Assembly (NCBI RefSeq): GCF_003989745.1
Contig: NZ_RZGS01000005.1
Location: 29,418-93,417 of the forward strand
Direction of reading: 5' to 3'
Length of the DNA stretch: 64,000 bases
From: Legionella septentrionalis
GTDB lineage: Bacteria > Pseudomonadota > Gammaproteobacteria > Legionellales > Legionellaceae
The notes under the pieces were generated by a model. That model saw only the letters and a list, made by a program, of their open reading frames with translations. It had not been told where the DNA came from and did not search any database. A program made the translations under genes and the position numbers. Below are positions 39,434 to 51,168 of the stretch, piece by piece (position 1 is the first letter of the stretch; each line of letters begins with the position of its first letter).

Positions 39434-39826
39434 ATGAGTGAAACCGAATTAGAAAAAGCCATTGCTGCGGCATTTGCTGCAGACGGCGGCAGCAAAGAAG
39501 CTAATAAAGCTTATCTTGAATTTATAAAAGCAAATTTTATTATTCCCATCGAAAAAAAGCCGGAGGGGAAAGAACCTGAAGTATTGTATCTGCTTGCAGG
39601 AGAAAATGTTTTTTTACCTGTGTTTACCAATCTGGATTATTTCGGGCAATGGGCAGCAGAAATTCATGATGAAATACAATTACTAAAATTGACTGGTGTG
39701 GATTTATTAAAAGGAATAGGCGAAAAAGTCACCGTCAGTTTAAATATAGGAACTCCGCATTACAAGGAATTTAATCCTTCCGAATTGGCAAGGATGCGCA
39801 GCATGGTACTTAAAATTTTCAGCTAG
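39434..39826 (+). CDS. SseB N-terminal-domain protein
   Basis: 130 residues. The pattern LEKAIAAAFAADGGSKEANKAYLEF, LYLLAGENVFLPVFTNLDYFGQW and KVTVSLNIGTPHYKEFNPSEL fits the SseB N-terminal family (enhanced serine sensitivity/SseB), of unclear biochemical function. It is soluble, without a signal peptide. The ribosome site is weak (AAAAGA). It is convergent with the next gene. Confidence 0.65.
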   Translation: MSETELEKAIAAAFAADGGSKEANKAYLEFIKANFIIPIEKKPEGKEPEVLYLLAGENVFLPVFTNLDYFGQWAAEIHDEIQLLKLTGVDLLKGIGEKVTVSLNIGTPHYKEFNPSELARMRSMVLKIFS

Positions 39827-39833
39827 AAACAAG

Positions 39834-39852
39834 AGGGAGGCAAACCCTCCCT
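39834..39852. terminator. Shared hairpin between convergent genes
   Basis: AGGGAGG and CCTCCCT form a perfect 7-bp stem around CAAAC between the SseB-like stop and the RMF-like stop. No long T-tract. Confidence 0.5.
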
Positions 39853-39855
39853 TCG

Positions 39856-40230
39856 TTAAGCCACCAAATCAATAACTTGGTAACCCAGCAGAGTTGAAAT
39901 TGCTATGATACCTGAAATTTCAAGCACCTTGGTGAAAAATCCTACTTTACCAGCTTGATATTCTTCATCATTTGCCGCATGCAAAACCGCTTCGGTTTTC
40001 TCACGCGCATAAGCTGACAACTCGTATATAGGCTGTTCACCATAAAAACCAGCCCACCATCCTTCTAACCAATATTCGCTCTCAATGGTGTCAGGACGGT
40101 ATGGATTTTCTTTTTCGGCAATTTCTGCCAGTGCACATTCATAGCCGAATGCATAACATTCTTCCAAGTTGGGATGCTCGATGTTGAAGCGTAATTTAAT
40201 ATCTGGTAAAACTTTGTTGATATCGCTCAT
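39856..40230 (-). CDS. Ribosome modulation factor-like protein with C-terminal hydrophobic segment
   Basis: 124 residues. Two blocks, AFGYECALAEI (about residues 27-37) and NPYRPDTIESEYWLEGWWAGF (about 42-62), follow the layout of ribosome modulation factor: a GY-AG block, then (C/N)PY, then WL-GW. RMF itself is about 55 residues and dimerises stationary-phase ribosomes. Here the similarity is embedded in a longer protein whose last 25 residues form a hydrophobic helix (ISGIIAISTLLGYQVIDLVA), suggesting membrane association. GAGG lies 8 bases before the ATG. The family assignment is by eye only. Confidence 0.55.
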   Translation of the reverse strand: MSDINKVLPDIKLRFNIEHPNLEECYAFGYECALAEIAEKENPYRPDTIESEYWLEGWWAGFYGEQPIYELSAYAREKTEAVLHAANDEEYQAGKVGFFTKVLEISGIIAISTLLGYQVIDLVA

Positions 40231-40379
40231 GTTGATACCCTCATTTTTAACGATTAATTATTGGAATTGCCACTTACTTTTCCTTAGATTTCATTCTACG
40301 ACTTCAATAAAGCCTGTGCGAAAAGCAAAATAATTTTTACAAATTTTTGACAATTCTCATTTTGAGGGCAAAAAAAGGA

Positions 40380-41027
40380 TTAAGGAGCAAGCCTGCGATG
40401 ATGCCATCTTCCATGTTGTTGAAAATAATGAATGCGATCATGCATGCGGTTGTCGCGACCCTGCCAAAATTCTATTTCATCTGGGATGACTTTGTAACCA
40501 CCCCAGTAAGCAGGCCGTAGCACAGGTTCTTGTTGGTATTTGGTGATGAGTTCATTGAGTCGCTGTTCGAGCTCGGCACGACTTTCAATTTGCTGGCTTT
40601 GCGGGGAAGCCATCGCACTCAATTGGTTGATATGGGGTCTTTTTGCAAAATACGCATCCGATTCGGATGCACTCACTTGCTTGACTCGACCACGTACACG
40701 CACTTGCCTTGCCATTTCCGGCCAATAAAAATTAAGCGCGGCATACGGCGTTTTATTCATCTGCTGAGCTTTAGAACTCTGGTAGTTGGTATAAAAAATA
40801 AAAGCACCGTCTTCCAATCCTTTTAAGAGTACGACGCGTGAATCAGGAAAACCTTGCTCGTCCACGGTGGAGAGAACCATAGCCGTAGGATCGCTTTTTT
40901 CAACCTGCAATACCTCAGCAAACCAGATTTCAAATTGAGCAACAGGGGATTCAGGAAGATGTTCTTCACTCAAACTTAATGTCCCATAATCCCTGCGGAT
41001 CTCAGCCAAGGTTTTCCATTTATTCAT
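40380..41027 (-). CDS. pdxH: Pyridoxamine 5'-phosphate oxidase
   Basis: 215 residues. This FMN enzyme makes pyridoxal 5'-phosphate. The FMN-binding [26 protein letters not shown], the RQVRVRGRV strand and the C-terminal [20 protein letters not shown] and RMHDRIHY motifs are canonical. It follows sucD after 2 bases and so belongs to the TCA transcript. Confidence 0.97.
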   Translation of the reverse strand: MNKWKTLAEIRRDYGTLSLSEEHLPESPVAQFEIWFAEVLQVEKSDPTAMVLSTVDEQGFPDSRVVLLKGLEDGAFIFYTNYQSSKAQQMNKTPYAALNFYWPEMARQVRVRGRVKQVSASESDAYFAKRPHINQLSAMASPQSQQIESRAELEQRLNELITKYQQEPVLRPAYWGGYKVIPDEIEFWQGRDNRMHDRIHYFQQHGRWHHRRLAP

Positions 41028-41029
41028 GT

Positions 41030-41905
41030 TTACCAGCCGGTTACTTCAGCAATGGCATCTCCCAACTCAGCCGGAGAGCGTACGGTTTTTACGCCAGCTG
41101 CTTCAAGAGCCGCAAATTTATCCGCTGCAGTGCCTTTTCCTCCAGAAATAATGGCTCCAGCATGACCCATGCGGCGGCCGGGAGGAGCAGTAACCCCTGC
41201 AATATAAGAAACAACTGGCTTTTTCACATGCGATTTAATAAATTCTGCAGCTTCCTCCTCTGCCGTGCCGCCAATTTCACCGACCAGAATAATCGCTTCC
41301 GTCTGCTCATCTTTTTCAAACAATGCAAGCGCGTCAATGAAGTTAGTCCCAGGAATAGGATCGCCCCCAATCCCCACGCAAGTGCTTTGCCCAAATCCTT
41401 TATCCGTAGTTTGCTTAACCGCTTCATAGGTTAACGTACCGGAACGAGAAACAATACCTACTTTTCCGGGTAAATGGATAGAGCCTGGCATGATGCCAAT
41501 CTTGCATTCGCCAGGGGTAATGATTCCCGGACAATTGGGGCCTATCAAACGGCTGTGAGTATTGTTTTCCAGGTAAACTTTCACTTGCAGCATATCCAGA
41601 ACAGGGACACCTTCTGTGATGCAAACAATTAATTTAATACCAGCATCGGCTGCTTCAAGGATAGAATCCTTACAGAAAGGAGCCGGAACATAAATCACAC
41701 TGGCTTCTGCACCGGTTTCCTCAACCGCTTCGCGTACAGTGTTAAATACCGGTAAACCAAGATGCAACTGTCCGCCCTTGCCTGGAGTCACTCCCCCAAC
41801 CATTTTTGTACCATATTGAATGGCTTGCTCGGAATGAAATGTGCCTTGCTTTCCAGTAAAACCTTGGCAAATCACTTTGGTTTCTTTATTAACTAATATA
41901 CTCAT
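41030..41905 (-). CDS. sucD: Succinyl-CoA synthetase alpha subunit
   Basis: 291 residues from the ATG at 41905 ([18 protein letters not shown]), which has GAGG 6 bases upstream; the ATG at 41917 lacks one. SucCD interconverts succinyl-CoA and succinate with formation of ATP or GTP. The CoA-binding [21 protein letters not shown] and the active-site His region [18 protein letters not shown] are intact. Confidence 0.98.
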   Translation of the reverse strand: MSILVNKETKVICQGFTGKQGTFHSEQAIQYGTKMVGGVTPGKGGQLHLGLPVFNTVREAVEETGAEASVIYVPAPFCKDSILEAADAGIKLIVCITEGVPVLDMLQVKVYLENNTHSRLIGPNCPGIITPGECKIGIMPGSIHLPGKVGIVSRSGTLTYEAVKQTTDKGFGQSTCVGIGGDPIPGTNFIDALALFEKDEQTEAIILVGEIGGTAEEEAAEFIKSHVKKPVVSYIAGVTAPPGRRMGHAGAIISGGKGTAADKFAALEAAGVKTVRSPAELGDAIAEVTGW

Positions 41906-41973
41906 TACTCGCCTCAAATAATTTAGGGCATCCAGGACTGTCCTGCCTATGCATGATGGATGCCTTGTTGGTT

Positions 41974-43134
41974 TTAGGCAATCGCTGCCACGATTTTTTT
42001 AGCTGCGTCGGTTAAGCTGTTTGCGGCAATCACGTTTAAATTGCTTTTATCCAAAATCTCAGCGCCTAACTCCGCATTATTGCCTTCAAGCCTTACTACT
42101 ACCGGAATGTTAACCTGGACTTCTTCTAACGCTGCAAGAATACCTTCGGCAATTAAATCACAGCGCACAATACCGCCGAATATATTAATCAGAATGCCTT
42201 TTACTTTTTCATCCGATAAAATAATCTTAAATGCCTCGCGTACGCGCTCTTGTGTCGCGCCACCACCTACATCCAGAAAGTTTGCAGGCTCACCACCATG
42301 CAGTTTGATGACATCCATAGTAGCCATGGCCAACCCGGCGCCATTTACCATGCAACCAATTTCACCATCAAGTGGTATATAATTTAATTCCCAATCGTGC
42401 GCTCTGTTTTCGCGCTCATTTTCCTGGGTAGTATCGCGCATTCCTTTCAGTTTAGGATGGCGATACAATGCATTGTCATCAATATTCACTTTACCGTCCA
42501 GGCATATTAATTGTCCGGCACGGTTAACGACCAAAGGATTGATTTCCAGAAGGCTTAAGTCGCATTCGACAAACATTTTACCAAGCCCCATCATAAGCTG
42601 GGTAAATTGTTTAATCTGGTCATCTTGCAAGCCTAGCTTGAATGCTATTTCACGACATTGAAAAGGCATTACCCCAACCAATGGATCCATAATAACTTTA
42701 AAGATTTTTTCCGGAGTTTCTTCCGCCACTTTTTCAATCTCGACCCCACCTTCAGTGGAAGCCATGATGACAACACGTCGGGTGGCGCGATCAACCACTG
42801 CCCCTAAATACAATTCCCGGTCAATGTCACTGATTTCCTCAACCAAAACCGCATGGACTGGCTGTCCGTGCGCATCGGTTTGATAAGTTACCAAGCGCGT
42901 ACCTAATAAAGATTTGGTAAACGCAGCCAACTCATCCTTATTGGCTACAACTTTAACACCACCCGCTTTACCACGTCCGCCTGCATGCACCTGCGCTTTT
43001 ACTACACATTTTGTCGTGGGAAGCTGACTCGCCACTTGCAGTGCATCCTCTACATTGTAAGCAACTGCGCCTTGCGGTACTGGCAACCCGTAGCTGGCAA
43101 ACAATTGCTTGGCTTGATATTCATGTAAATTCAT
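41974..43134 (-). CDS. sucC: Succinyl-CoA synthetase beta subunit
   Basis: 386 residues. ATP-grasp subunit of succinyl-CoA synthetase. The start [20 protein letters not shown], the grasp motif [16 protein letters not shown] and [15 protein letters not shown] are canonical. Its ATG lies 15 bases after a strong intrinsic terminator that follows sucB, and its ribosome site is weak (GGGTG). Confidence 0.98.
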   Translation of the reverse strand: MNLHEYQAKQLFASYGLPVPQGAVAYNVEDALQVASQLPTTKCVVKAQVHAGGRGKAGGVKVVANKDELAAFTKSLLGTRLVTYQTDAHGQPVHAVLVEEISDIDRELYLGAVVDRATRRVVIMASTEGGVEIEKVAEETPEKIFKVIMDPLVGVMPFQCREIAFKLGLQDDQIKQFTQLMMGLGKMFVECDLSLLEINPLVVNRAGQLICLDGKVNIDDNALYRHPKLKGMRDTTQENERENRAHDWELNYIPLDGEIGCMVNGAGLAMATMDVIKLHGGEPANFLDVGGGATQERVREAFKIILSDEKVKGILINIFGGIVRCDLIAEGILAALEEVQVNIPVVVRLEGNNAELGAEILDKSNLNVIAANSLTDAAKKIVAAIA

Positions 43135-43148
43135 GGTTCACACCCTAT

Positions 43149-43178
43149 AAAAAAAGCAAGACACCTGATGTGTCTTGC
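43149..43178 (-). terminator. Intrinsic terminator between sucB and sucC
   Basis: GCAAGACAC and GTGTCTTGC form a perfect 9-bp stem around CTGAT, followed on the minus strand by seven T. It begins 17 bases past the sucB stop and ends 15 bases before sucC. Confidence 0.85.
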
Positions 43179-43194
43179 CGTTAGTAATCAATTT

Positions 43195-44403
43195 TTAAAT
43201 GTTTAACAACAAGCGGGCTGGATCTTCCAGCAATTCCTTGACGGTAACTAGAAATTGTACGGATTCTTTGCCGTCAATCAGGCGATGATCGTAAGATAAA
43301 GCCACATACATCATGGGACGAATTACGATTTGACCTTTTTCCACCACCGGGCGCTCTTCAATTTTATGCATGCCAAGAATTCCAGTTTGTGGTGGGTTAA
43401 TAATCGGGGTGGCTAATAAAGAGCCAAAAACCCCGCCATTGGTAATAGTAAACGTACCACCTTGCATTTCTTCCATGGTAAGCCGGCCTTGACGCGCCCG
43501 CGTAGCAAAATCACCAATGTTTTGCTCCATTTCCGCCATGCTCATTTGATCGGCGTTTCTCAATACAGGCACAACCAAACCTCTTTCGGTAGAAACGGCA
43601 ATGCCAATGTCATAATAGCCGTGATAGACAATATCTTGCCCGTCGATGGATGCATTTACCGCAGGGAAACGTTTCAAAGCTTCCACAACAGCTTTAGTGA
43701 AAAAAGACATAAAACCCAGTTTCACGCCATGTTTTTTCTCAAAACTATCTTTATATTGAGTGCGTAACTCCATGACTGCTTTTAAATTGACTTCATTAAA
43801 AGTAGTCAACATTGCCGCATTATGTTGCGCCTGCAGCAAACGTTCAGCAATTTTAGCGCGCAATCTTGACATGGGAACACGGCGCTCCTCGCGCACCCCA
43901 TCAGCAGCAGGCAATTCTTTTTGCTGGGTTTGCACTTCGGCAGATTTGCCGGCTTTATCGCGATTGGTTTCAATGAAAGAAACCACATCTTCTTTGGTGA
44001 TGCGCCCTTCTTTGCCTGTCCCTTTAATTTGGCTAGGTTGCAAATCATGCTCAGCCAGCATTCGCCGCACAGCCGGGCTGGTTGCTTTATCTTCATGAGC
44101 TTGCTTGTCTTCAACAGCTTCTGTTTTCTGCTCAGATTTTTGTGGGGCAGCTTCTGCAGTGGCATCGCCTTGCGTGATGCGCGCCAAAAGTTCTCCGGCT
44201 TGGACTGTATCACCTTCTTTAAATAAAATTTCCTGCAATACGCCATCGGCAGGGGCTGGTACTTCCAAAACTACTTTGTCCGTTTCCAAATCCAGTATAT
44301 TTTCATCGCGAGTGACTTTGTCCCCAACTTTTTTGTGCCAAGTTGCAATAGTGGCATCTGCCACTGACTCAGGTAAGGCAGGTACTTTCACTTCAATAGA
44401 CAT
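43195..44403 (-). CDS. sucB: 2-oxoglutarate dehydrogenase E2 (dihydrolipoyl succinyltransferase)
   Basis: 402 residues. One lipoyl domain (about 1-75, with lipoyl-Lys motif [11 protein letters not shown]), a linker, the E1/E3-binding domain (about 105-140, [20 protein letters not shown]) and the catalytic core ending in [12 protein letters not shown], whose His and Asp are catalytic. AAGG lies 7 bases before the ATG. E3 (lpd) is not in the window. Confidence 0.97.
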   Translation of the reverse strand: MSIEVKVPALPESVADATIATWHKKVGDKVTRDENILDLETDKVVLEVPAPADGVLQEILFKEGDTVQAGELLARITQGDATAEAAPQKSEQKTEAVEDKQAHEDKATSPAVRRMLAEHDLQPSQIKGTGKEGRITKEDVVSFIETNRDKAGKSAEVQTQQKELPAADGVREERRVPMSRLRAKIAERLLQAQHNAAMLTTFNEVNLKAVMELRTQYKDSFEKKHGVKLGFMSFFTKAVVEALKRFPAVNASIDGQDIVYHGYYDIGIAVSTERGLVVPVLRNADQMSMAEMEQNIGDFATRARQGRLTMEEMQGGTFTITNGGVFGSLLATPIINPPQTGILGMHKIEERPVVEKGQIVIRPMMYVALSYDHRLIDGKESVQFLVTVKELLEDPARLLLNI

Positions 44404-44476
44404 AATTTTACCTTCTTTTCTATGCGTAATTTTAAAAACCCTAAAGCCGGGTGGCCCGCAAGGAGCCTCATGCCGG

Positions 44477-47275
44477 CTAATCCAGTAAAGCTTCTTCTAC
44501 TAATTGTTGCTGTTGCTGGGCGTGAAGCTTGGGGCTGCCTACCGCCGGGGATGCAGCAAAACCACGACCCGCATAAGAAAGTGTTTGATAAGATTGCAGG
44601 CAATCCACAATGTTATGCTGGGAAGAAAACCATACGCCTTGATTTTGTGGCTCTTCTTGACACCATATTATTTTCTTGGCATTCGGGTATTTGGCCAACT
44701 CTTTTACCAAAGCCTTTTTCGGGAATGGATAGAGTTGTTCAATGCGGATAATAGCCACATGGTTTAATTCTGCTTCACGACGTTTCTGCAACAAATCATA
44801 GTAAACTTTTCCACAGCACAACACCACTTTTGTAATGCTTTCAGCATGCAATTCATCGATTTCTGGAATCACGTTCTGGAAACCGCCTTGCGTCAATTCC
44901 TGCAATGACGACACCGCTAATTTATGCCGCAATAAACTCTTAGGCGTCATAATGATCAGTGGCTTACGGAAGTTGCGTAACATTTGACGGCGCAATAAAT
45001 GAAATATTTGCGCAGGGGTGGTCGGCGTACACACTTGGATATTTTGCTGAGCGCACAATTGCATGAAGCGCTCCAGACGGGCAGAAGAATGCTCCGGGCC
45101 TTGCCCTTCATAACCATGAGGCAAACACATAACCAAACCGCAGAGCCGTCCCCACTTTTGCTCGCCTGAACTAATAAATTGGTCTATTACAACTTGTGCA
45201 CCGTTTACAAAATCGCCAAATTGCGCTTCCCAAATAACAAGCGAATTCGGTTCAGAAGATGCATAACCATATTCAAATGCCAATACGGCTTCTTCAGATA
45301 AGACGGAATCAATGACCACAAATGGGCGTCCGGGCGCATTTGAAATAGTTTCAAGCGGCGTGTAGGTATGGCCTGTTTCCATGTCGTGCAATACCGCATG
45401 GCGGTGCGCGAACGTGCCCCGGCTTGAATCCTGCCCGGAAATTCGCACAGGATGTCCTTCGTGTAACAGAGTTGCATAAGCCAGTGTTTCAGCAAACCCC
45501 CAGTTCATGGGCAATTCGCCAGCAGCCATTTTTTCACGCTCGCCCAGTAAACGTTTCACCACGGGATGAAGATGAAAGCCTGCAGGGAGCTTGTGCAGTT
45601 TATCAGATAACATGCGTATAGTCGCTTCGTCTATCGTCGTATCGACTTTATCCGTCCATTTCGCATCAACATAAGGTGTCCAATCTACTGCTTTCTTCCC
45701 GTCATAATTGCCTTTAAACGTTTCGACTACGGATTTGCCCTGATCAAGTTTGTTCCGATAAGTCTCAGCAAATTCCGCTATCTTATCGCTACTGACGATA
45801 CCAGCCTGCTCCAGCTGCTTAGCATAAATTTCCGGCAGCGGCTGCATGGATTTGATTTTTTTGTACATCAAGGGCTGAGTTACTGATGGTTCATCTGCTT
45901 CATTATGGCCGTGACGACGATAGCAAACTAAATCCAAGACTACATCACGCTTGAATTTCATGCGGAACTCAAATGCAATCTGGGTAGCGAAGACTACCGC
46001 CTCCGGATCATCGCCATTGACATGCAAAACAGGAGCTTGCACCATTTTCGCCACGTCTGTGCAATACAATGTGGAGCGTGCATCTAATGGATTGCTGGTG
46101 GTAAAACCGATTTGATTATTGACGACGATGTGTACAGTACCGCCGGTAGCATAACCGCGGGCTTGGGAAAAATTGAACGTTTCCATCACAACGCCTTGCC
46201 CGGCGAAGGCGGCATCACCATGAATGATAACCGGTACCACGGTATTTTTTTCATCCAAATCCAGGTAACGGCGCAGGCGCGATCTGGCAGAACCTTGCAC
46301 CACCGGGTCAATGATTTCCAGATGCGAGGGGTTAAATGCCAACGCTACATGCACCACATTGTTGGATTCTGTTTTTAAATCGGAAGAAAAACCCATGTGG
46401 TATTTCACATCGCCGGTACGTTTAGAGTCGACTTTCCCTTCAAACTCTTGGAATAACTGATCGGGTTCCTTGCCAAGAACATTGATGAGCACATTCAAGC
46501 GGCCGCGATGCGCCATGCCGATGACTATTTCCTTAACCTTATATTTTCCACCTTGACGAATGATTTCTTTCATCATCGGAACTAAAGAATCTCCTCCCTC
46601 CAGAGAAAAACGCTTTTGTCCGACATAGCGAGTGCCCAAATAGCGCTCCAGGCCATCCGCAGCAATTAATTCTTTAAGAATTTCCAACTTTCTTTCAGGA
46701 GCAAAACCTGGCTGACCTTGCACCGATTCAAGTTTTTCTTGCAACCATTCCACTTCAGCCGTATTTGCAATGTGCATATACTCAATGCCGATACTGCCGC
46801 AATACGTGTCACGCAAAGCTTGCAGGATTTCAGATAAGGGCATGCGCTCTTTTGCAAATGTCTTGCAGGCAAAAAAAGTCTTCGGCAAATCCTTTTCGGA
46901 AAGATTGTGGTAAGAAAGCTCAAGGGTTTGCACCGGGTGCCGCTCAGCCATTTCCAAAGGATCGAGTCTTGCCAATAAATGACCATACGTGCGGTAAGCA
47001 TTAATCAGGTGGGCTACTTCTGCTTGCTTGATGTCTGCACTCACGCCGTTTATATTTTTTCTCTCGGCATTCTGCAAAAAATAATTACGGATATCGCGGT
47101 GGGAAATTTCGTCAACCTGTCCGTTTACTTTAGGCAGTGCATGAAAAGCCTCACGCCAATCCTCAGGCACTGATTGCGGATCGTTCAGATAATCTTCATA
47201 CAAAGCATCAACATAAGCCATGCTTCCGCCTGATAAATAGGAAGTGGCCCATTCTTTTTGCAGATAGCTGCTCAT
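44477..47275 (-). CDS. sucA: 2-oxoglutarate dehydrogenase E1
   Basis: 932 residues from the ATG at 47275 ([16 protein letters not shown]), with GGAG 7 bases upstream. This thiamin-diphosphate enzyme decarboxylates 2-oxoglutarate. The N-terminal E2-binding segment ([20 protein letters not shown]), the [11 protein letters not shown] block and the cofactor motif [17 protein letters not shown] with NNQIGFTT are present. It follows sdhB after 49 bases; the 73-bp gap to sucB carries a GCCGG/CCGGC inverted repeat. Confidence 0.98.
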   Translation of the reverse strand: MSSYLQKEWATSYLSGGSMAYVDALYEDYLNDPQSVPEDWREAFHALPKVNGQVDEISHRDIRNYFLQNAERKNINGVSADIKQAEVAHLINAYRTYGHLLARLDPLEMAERHPVQTLELSYHNLSEKDLPKTFFACKTFAKERMPLSEILQALRDTYCGSIGIEYMHIANTAEVEWLQEKLESVQGQPGFAPERKLEILKELIAADGLERYLGTRYVGQKRFSLEGGDSLVPMMKEIIRQGGKYKVKEIVIGMAHRGRLNVLINVLGKEPDQLFQEFEGKVDSKRTGDVKYHMGFSSDLKTESNNVVHVALAFNPSHLEIIDPVVQGSARSRLRRYLDLDEKNTVVPVIIHGDAAFAGQGVVMETFNFSQARGYATGGTVHIVVNNQIGFTTSNPLDARSTLYCTDVAKMVQAPVLHVNGDDPEAVVFATQIAFEFRMKFKRDVVLDLVCYRRHGHNEADEPSVTQPLMYKKIKSMQPLPEIYAKQLEQAGIVSSDKIAEFAETYRNKLDQGKSVVETFKGNYDGKKAVDWTPYVDAKWTDKVDTTIDEATIRMLSDKLHKLPAGFHLHPVVKRLLGEREKMAAGELPMNWGFAETLAYATLLHEGHPVRISGQDSSRGTFAHRHAVLHDMETGHTYTPLETISNAPGRPFVVIDSVLSEEAVLAFEYGYASSEPNSLVIWEAQFGDFVNGAQVVIDQFISSGEQKWGRLCGLVMCLPHGYEGQGPEHSSARLERFMQLCAQQNIQVCTPTTPAQIFHLLRRQMLRNFRKPLIIMTPKSLLRHKLAVSSLQELTQGGFQNVIPEIDELHAESITKVVLCCGKVYYDLLQKRREAELNHVAIIRIEQLYPFPKKALVKELAKYPNAKKIIWCQEEPQNQGVWFSSQHNIVDCLQSYQTLSYAGRGFAASPAVGSPKLHAQQQQQLVEEALLD

Positions 47276-47324
47276 TACTTTTCTCCAAAGGGCGTGTCCC
47301 AACCAGGGACAGCGGAAATCACAA

Positions 47325-48050
47325 TCAAGTTTCTTCGGTCAACATTTGCTGCCGTATCTCACCAATAGCTTTGGATGGATTGAGTCCCTTCGGGCAAACA
47401 TTTGCGCAATTCATAATGGTGCGACAACGAAACACACTAAATGGATCTTGCAATTTGTTTAAACGATGAATCGTAGCGGTATCTCGACTGTCTGCCAAAA
47501 ACCGCCTAGCCTGCAATAAGCCGGCGGGTCCTACGAATTTATCTGGATTCCACCAGTAAGAAGGACACGAGCTCGTGCAGCAGGCACATAGTATGCACTC
47601 ATATAAACCATCTAATTTGGCGCGCTCCTCAGGAGTTTGCAAATATTCTTGCGCAGGGATAGCACTGCTATCATTTTGTAAATAAGGCTCGATGCGCTCA
47701 TATTGCTGGTAAAATTGTGTCATATCAACAACCAAATCCCGAATTACCGGGAAACCAGGAAGCGGCCTGATGATGATCTTATCCGTGTTTAAGGTAGATA
47801 AATGGGTAATGCATGCCAAGCCATTCGTCCCATTAATGTTCATACCGTCGGAACCACATACCCCTTCGCGGCAAGAACGGCGAAAGCTTAGGGTTGGATC
47901 TTGTTCCATTTTAATGCGTTCTAGCAAGGTAAGCAGCATCGGGTCGCTTTTGGCAGGGACTGCGATGTCATAATCTTGCATGTAAGGCTTGGTATCGACC
48001 TCTGGATTATAGCGATAAATGGATAAGGTCAGATTTCTAATATCAGCCAT
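47325..48050 (-). CDS. sdhB: Succinate dehydrogenase iron-sulfur subunit
   Basis: 241 residues. It carries the three Fe-S clusters linking the flavin to quinone. The Cys sets are [21 protein letters not shown] for 2Fe-2[13 protein letters not shown] for 4Fe-4S and [15 protein letters not shown] for 3Fe-4S. It lies 11 bases after sdhA. Confidence 0.98.
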   Translation of the reverse strand: MADIRNLTLSIYRYNPEVDTKPYMQDYDIAVPAKSDPMLLTLLERIKMEQDPTLSFRRSCREGVCGSDGMNINGTNGLACITHLSTLNTDKIIIRPLPGFPVIRDLVVDMTQFYQQYERIEPYLQNDSSAIPAQEYLQTPEERAKLDGLYECILCACCTSSCPSYWWNPDKFVGPAGLLQARRFLADSRDTATIHRLNKLQDPFSVFRCRTIMNCANVCPKGLNPSKAIGEIRQQMLTEET

Positions 48051-48061
48051 GGCATATCCTC

Positions 48062-49831
48062 TTAATAAACTCGTTCTTTCGGCTCAAACGGCGCGACGTA
48101 TTTAGGTGTGGTATTTACTGGACGATAATCAATATGATCATCTGCAGCAAAATACAGTGTATGTTTTATCCAGTTTTCATCATCGCGTTTAGGATAATCT
48201 TCGCGGCTGTGCGCACCGCGGCTTTCCGTACGCGCCAGAGCCGATTTTGCCGTCGCATAAGCAGTAGCCATCAAGTTATCCAATTCTAGAGCCGTTACGC
48301 GTTCCGTGTTAAAGACTTCACTTTTGTCCAGTAATTTTGCATGCGCCAGGCGTTCGCGTAAGGTTTGCAGTTTATGCAATCCTTGTTGCATAAATTCCCC
48401 AGTACGGAACACGCCGAAATCCTCTTGCATTACCCGTTGCATTTCCTCACGGATTATCGCTGGATTTTCACCATCTTTGGAATTTTCCCAGCGTTGATAA
48501 CGTGCCAAACCTGCAGCAACATCTTCATCAGTCACATAAGGCATGGCCGGCATTTGCTGCGATAGCCACAAATCTTCCACATGCAGGCCGGCAGCACGGC
48601 CGAAAACGACCAAGTCCAGCAAAGAATTTCCACCTAAGCGATTCGCGCCATGTACCGAGACGCACGCGCATTCTCCCACTGCATAAAGGCCTTGTACGAT
48701 TTCCTCACGGCCATGTTTTTTCGTTATCACCTGGCCATGAATGTTCGTTGGGATACCACCCATGCTGTAGTGGCAGGTAGGAACCACGGGTATAGGCTCA
48801 ACAATTGGATCAACTCCGGCAAATTGCAAGGACAATTCGCGAATGCCAGGCAAGCGGGATTTAATCAAATCCGCACCTAGATGATCCAGCTTTAATTTCA
48901 CGTAATCCACGCCTTGCGGATCAAAACCTTTGCCGGCGCGTAGCTCCAGCGCAATCGCACGGGCAACTACGTCACGGGATGCCAAATCTTTCACGTGCGG
49001 GGCATAACGCTCCATGAAGCGTTCACCATCCTTGTTAATGAGATAACCACCCTCTCCCCGGCAACCTTCAGTGACCAGCGTACCGGCGCCGGCAATACCA
49101 GTGGGGTGGAATTGCCACATTTCCATGTCTTGCAAGGGAATGCCTGCGCGTAATGCCATACCAAAACCATCCCCGGTATTGATGTATGCATTGGTAGTGG
49201 ACTGGTAAATACGCCCGGCTCCCCCAGTTGCTAAAATACAAATCCGGCTTTGAAAGAAAACGACTTCGCCTGTTTCAATACAAAGCGCGGTAACGCCGGC
49301 AATATTGTCTGCAGCGTCTTTAACAAAATCCAAAGCCAACCACTCGCTGTAAATATGTGTCTTGGCTTTTAAATTTTGCTGATAAAGCGTATGCAACAGA
49401 GCATGCCCGGTGCGATCAGCGGCAGCGCAAGTACGCGTGGCTTGTTCGCCGCCAAAGTTTTTGGATTGACCGCCAAAAGGCCGCTGATAAATTTTCCCGT
49501 TTTCCATACGCGAAAACGGTAATCCCATGTGTTCAAGTTCATAAACGGCTTCCGGGCCGGTTTTACATAAATACTCGATACAATCTTGATCGCCTATATA
49601 ATCTGCGCCTTTCACTGTATCGTACATATGCCAACGCCAGTCATCAGTATCGGCATTGCCTAGGGCCGCAGTAATTCCGCCTTGCGCAGAAACTGTGTGT
49701 GAGCGTGTAGGGAAAACCTTAGACAGCAATGCGACTTTCATACCAGAATTGGCCAGCTGCAGAGCAGCACGCATGCCTGCTCCCCCGGCGCCAATGATTA
49801 CTGCATCAAACTTATTACGTACAAAAGCCAT
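48062..49831 (-). CDS. sdhA: Succinate dehydrogenase flavoprotein subunit
   Basis: 589 residues. It oxidises succinate to fumarate with covalently bound FAD. The dinucleotide fold [16 protein letters not shown], the flavin-attachment region [13 protein letters not shown] and the catalytic region ending in [22 protein letters not shown] are intact. It is separated from sdhD by 3 bases. Confidence 0.98.
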   Translation of the reverse strand: MAFVRNKFDAVIIGAGGAGMRAALQLANSGMKVALLSKVFPTRSHTVSAQGGITAALGNADTDDWRWHMYDTVKGADYIGDQDCIEYLCKTGPEAVYELEHMGLPFSRMENGKIYQRPFGGQSKNFGGEQATRTCAAADRTGHALLHTLYQQNLKAKTHIYSEWLALDFVKDAADNIAGVTALCIETGEVVFFQSRICILATGGAGRIYQSTTNAYINTGDGFGMALRAGIPLQDMEMWQFHPTGIAGAGTLVTEGCRGEGGYLINKDGERFMERYAPHVKDLASRDVVARAIALELRAGKGFDPQGVDYVKLKLDHLGADLIKSRLPGIRELSLQFAGVDPIVEPIPVVPTCHYSMGGIPTNIHGQVITKKHGREEIVQGLYAVGECACVSVHGANRLGGNSLLDLVVFGRAAGLHVEDLWLSQQMPAMPYVTDEDVAAGLARYQRWENSKDGENPAIIREEMQRVMQEDFGVFRTGEFMQQGLHKLQTLRERLAHAKLLDKSEVFNTERVTALELDNLMATAYATAKSALARTESRGAHSREDYPKRDDENWIKHTLYFAADDHIDYRPVNTTPKYVAPFEPKERVY

Positions 49832-49834
49832 TTA

Positions 49835-50179
49835 TTATCCCCAAACAATCATTAAGCCCCAGATGAATTGACCCAACAGAAATAACATCACAAAAAATTG
49901 CAATGACAAGCGCATTGCTTTGCATTTGACGTAATCCGTGGTCACCGTCCATACCCCAATCCAGGTATGCAGAAGGAAACTCAGCAAAGCCACCACCGTG
50001 GCGACTTGCATTACTGGAGAATGGAATAAAACAAACCATTGATTAAATTGCATGTGCGGGTGAAACAGGATAAAACCGCATAAAAATAAAAAATAAATAG
50101 ACAGATAAACGGCAGTAAAACGTTGAATCAACCAATCTCTTAGACCGTTGCCGGTTAAACTCGTGACATTCGTTACCAT
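49835..50179 (-). CDS. sdhD: Succinate dehydrogenase membrane anchor SdhD
   Basis: 114 residues from the ATG at 50179 (MVTNVTSLTGNGLRDWLIQR), which overlaps the sdhC stop by 7 bases. Three membrane segments bind haem b and ubiquinone together with SdhC; the conserved RDWLIQRFTAVYL and LHTWIGVWTVTTDYVK (haem-ligand His, quinone-site Asp-Tyr) are present. Confidence 0.92.
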   Translation of the reverse strand: MVTNVTSLTGNGLRDWLIQRFTAVYLSIYFLFLCGFILFHPHMQFNQWFVLFHSPVMQVATVVALLSFLLHTWIGVWTVTTDYVKCKAMRLSLQFFVMLFLLGQFIWGLMIVWG

Positions 50180-50559
50180 ATCCAAATTCCTAGTGCGATG
50201 GTTAAAATTACAGCCAGAACAATAACAGTAACAGCACTGCGCCGTCCCGCACAAAGCCCTTCTCCCCACCCCATGTCCAGGGCTAAATGCCTGATCCCGG
50301 CCAATAGATGATAGCCAAGCGCTGCACTAAAGCCCCACAACATGAGTTTATAAAAAGGATGCACCAATAAATTCTGCAATAATTGGAATGAAGCGGTTGA
50401 ACGCAGGGACATACCCAGCAGGTATAACATTACTGGCAACAATATAAATAAAATCAGGCCCGAAATCCGATGCAGAATAGAAACAATGGCCATCGGCGGG
50501 TATTTTAAGCTGGTCAAATCAAGATTAACTGGTCTTTTTTGGTTCACAGTGCATTTCAT
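50173..50559 (-). CDS. sdhC: Succinate dehydrogenase cytochrome b subunit SdhC
   Basis: 128 residues from the ATG at 50559. The family N-terminus KRPVNLDLTSLKYPPMAIVS, the quinone-site SILHRISG and the haem-ligand region YHLLAGIRHLALDMG are present, with three membrane segments. The start is uncertain: AAGG directly abuts this ATG, while a GTG at 50547 (VNQKRPVNL) has the same AAGGA 11 bases upstream and would give a more typical N-terminus. Confidence 0.9.
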   Translation of the reverse strand: MKCTVNQKRPVNLDLTSLKYPPMAIVSILHRISGLILFILLPVMLYLLGMSLRSTASFQLLQNLLVHPFYKLMLWGFSAALGYHLLAGIRHLALDMGWGEGLCAGRRSAVTVIVLAVILTIALGIWIW

Positions 50560-50618
50560 CCTTATTGGTATGTTTACTTTGAGTCCAAGTATAACAAGCC
50601 CTATATAAAAACTTGGGA

Positions 50619-50627
50619 AGTATACCA
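50619..50627 (-). promoter_or_regulatory. Extended -10 promoter candidate for the sdh-suc operon
   Basis: The minus strand carries TGGTATACT about 60 bp before sdhC, an extended -10 with only a weak -35 (TTTGCG) upstream. Confidence 0.4.
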
Positions 50628-50793
50628 CTCTGTTTTTTTCACGCAAAGTTTAACCTGGAAAAAGGCATGGCGCGCATAAATAAGGCGGTCTTTCTTGACC
50701 TTATACTGGTAAAATTACTGAATACAGCAAAAATTGATTTTAATCGATAATTGCAATTAAATGAGTACACGCATCTTAAAAAAAGGATAAAAC

Positions 50794-51168
50794 ATGTTTG
50801 TCTTTCGTTATTTTGCGTCTTTGTTTTATGATTTCATTATCCTTTCTGCCCTGTTTTTCATATTTACCCTTTGCTGCATTTTCTTACGAAACGGTCATGG
50901 TATTCCTCCAGCCACTTTATGGTATCAAACCGCTCTTCTTATCCTGGCATATTCCTATTATGCTTTATCATGCCGCTTTGGCGGCCAAACTATTGGCATG
51001 CGTGCCTGGAACATCAAGCTCATATTTTTGCATGGGCGATTCACGCACAGGCAACTCATCACCCGACTGCTCTTAATCATACCCGCATTTTCTCTGAGGA
51101 TAATCGGTTTTAAGAAGCCTGATTTGCTGTTGCAGAAATGGACTAAAAGCCAAATAATCAGCGTTTAG
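50794..51168 (+). CDS. RDD family membrane protein
   Basis: 124 residues with three membrane segments. The motifs RYFASLFYDFIILSALFF near the start and the later CRFGGQTIGMRAWNIKL fit the RDD family; the first Asp is kept, although the N-terminal Arg-Asp spacing is slightly unusual. The role is unknown, possibly transport. AAGGA lies 6 bases before the ATG. Its 3' end overlaps the convergent 208-residue gene by 11 bases. Confidence 0.8.
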   Translation: MFVFRYFASLFYDFIILSALFFIFTLCCIFLRNGHGIPPATLWYQTALLILAYSYYALSCRFGGQTIGMRAWNIKLIFLHGRFTHRQLITRLLLIIPAFSLRIIGFKKPDLLLQKWTKSQIISV

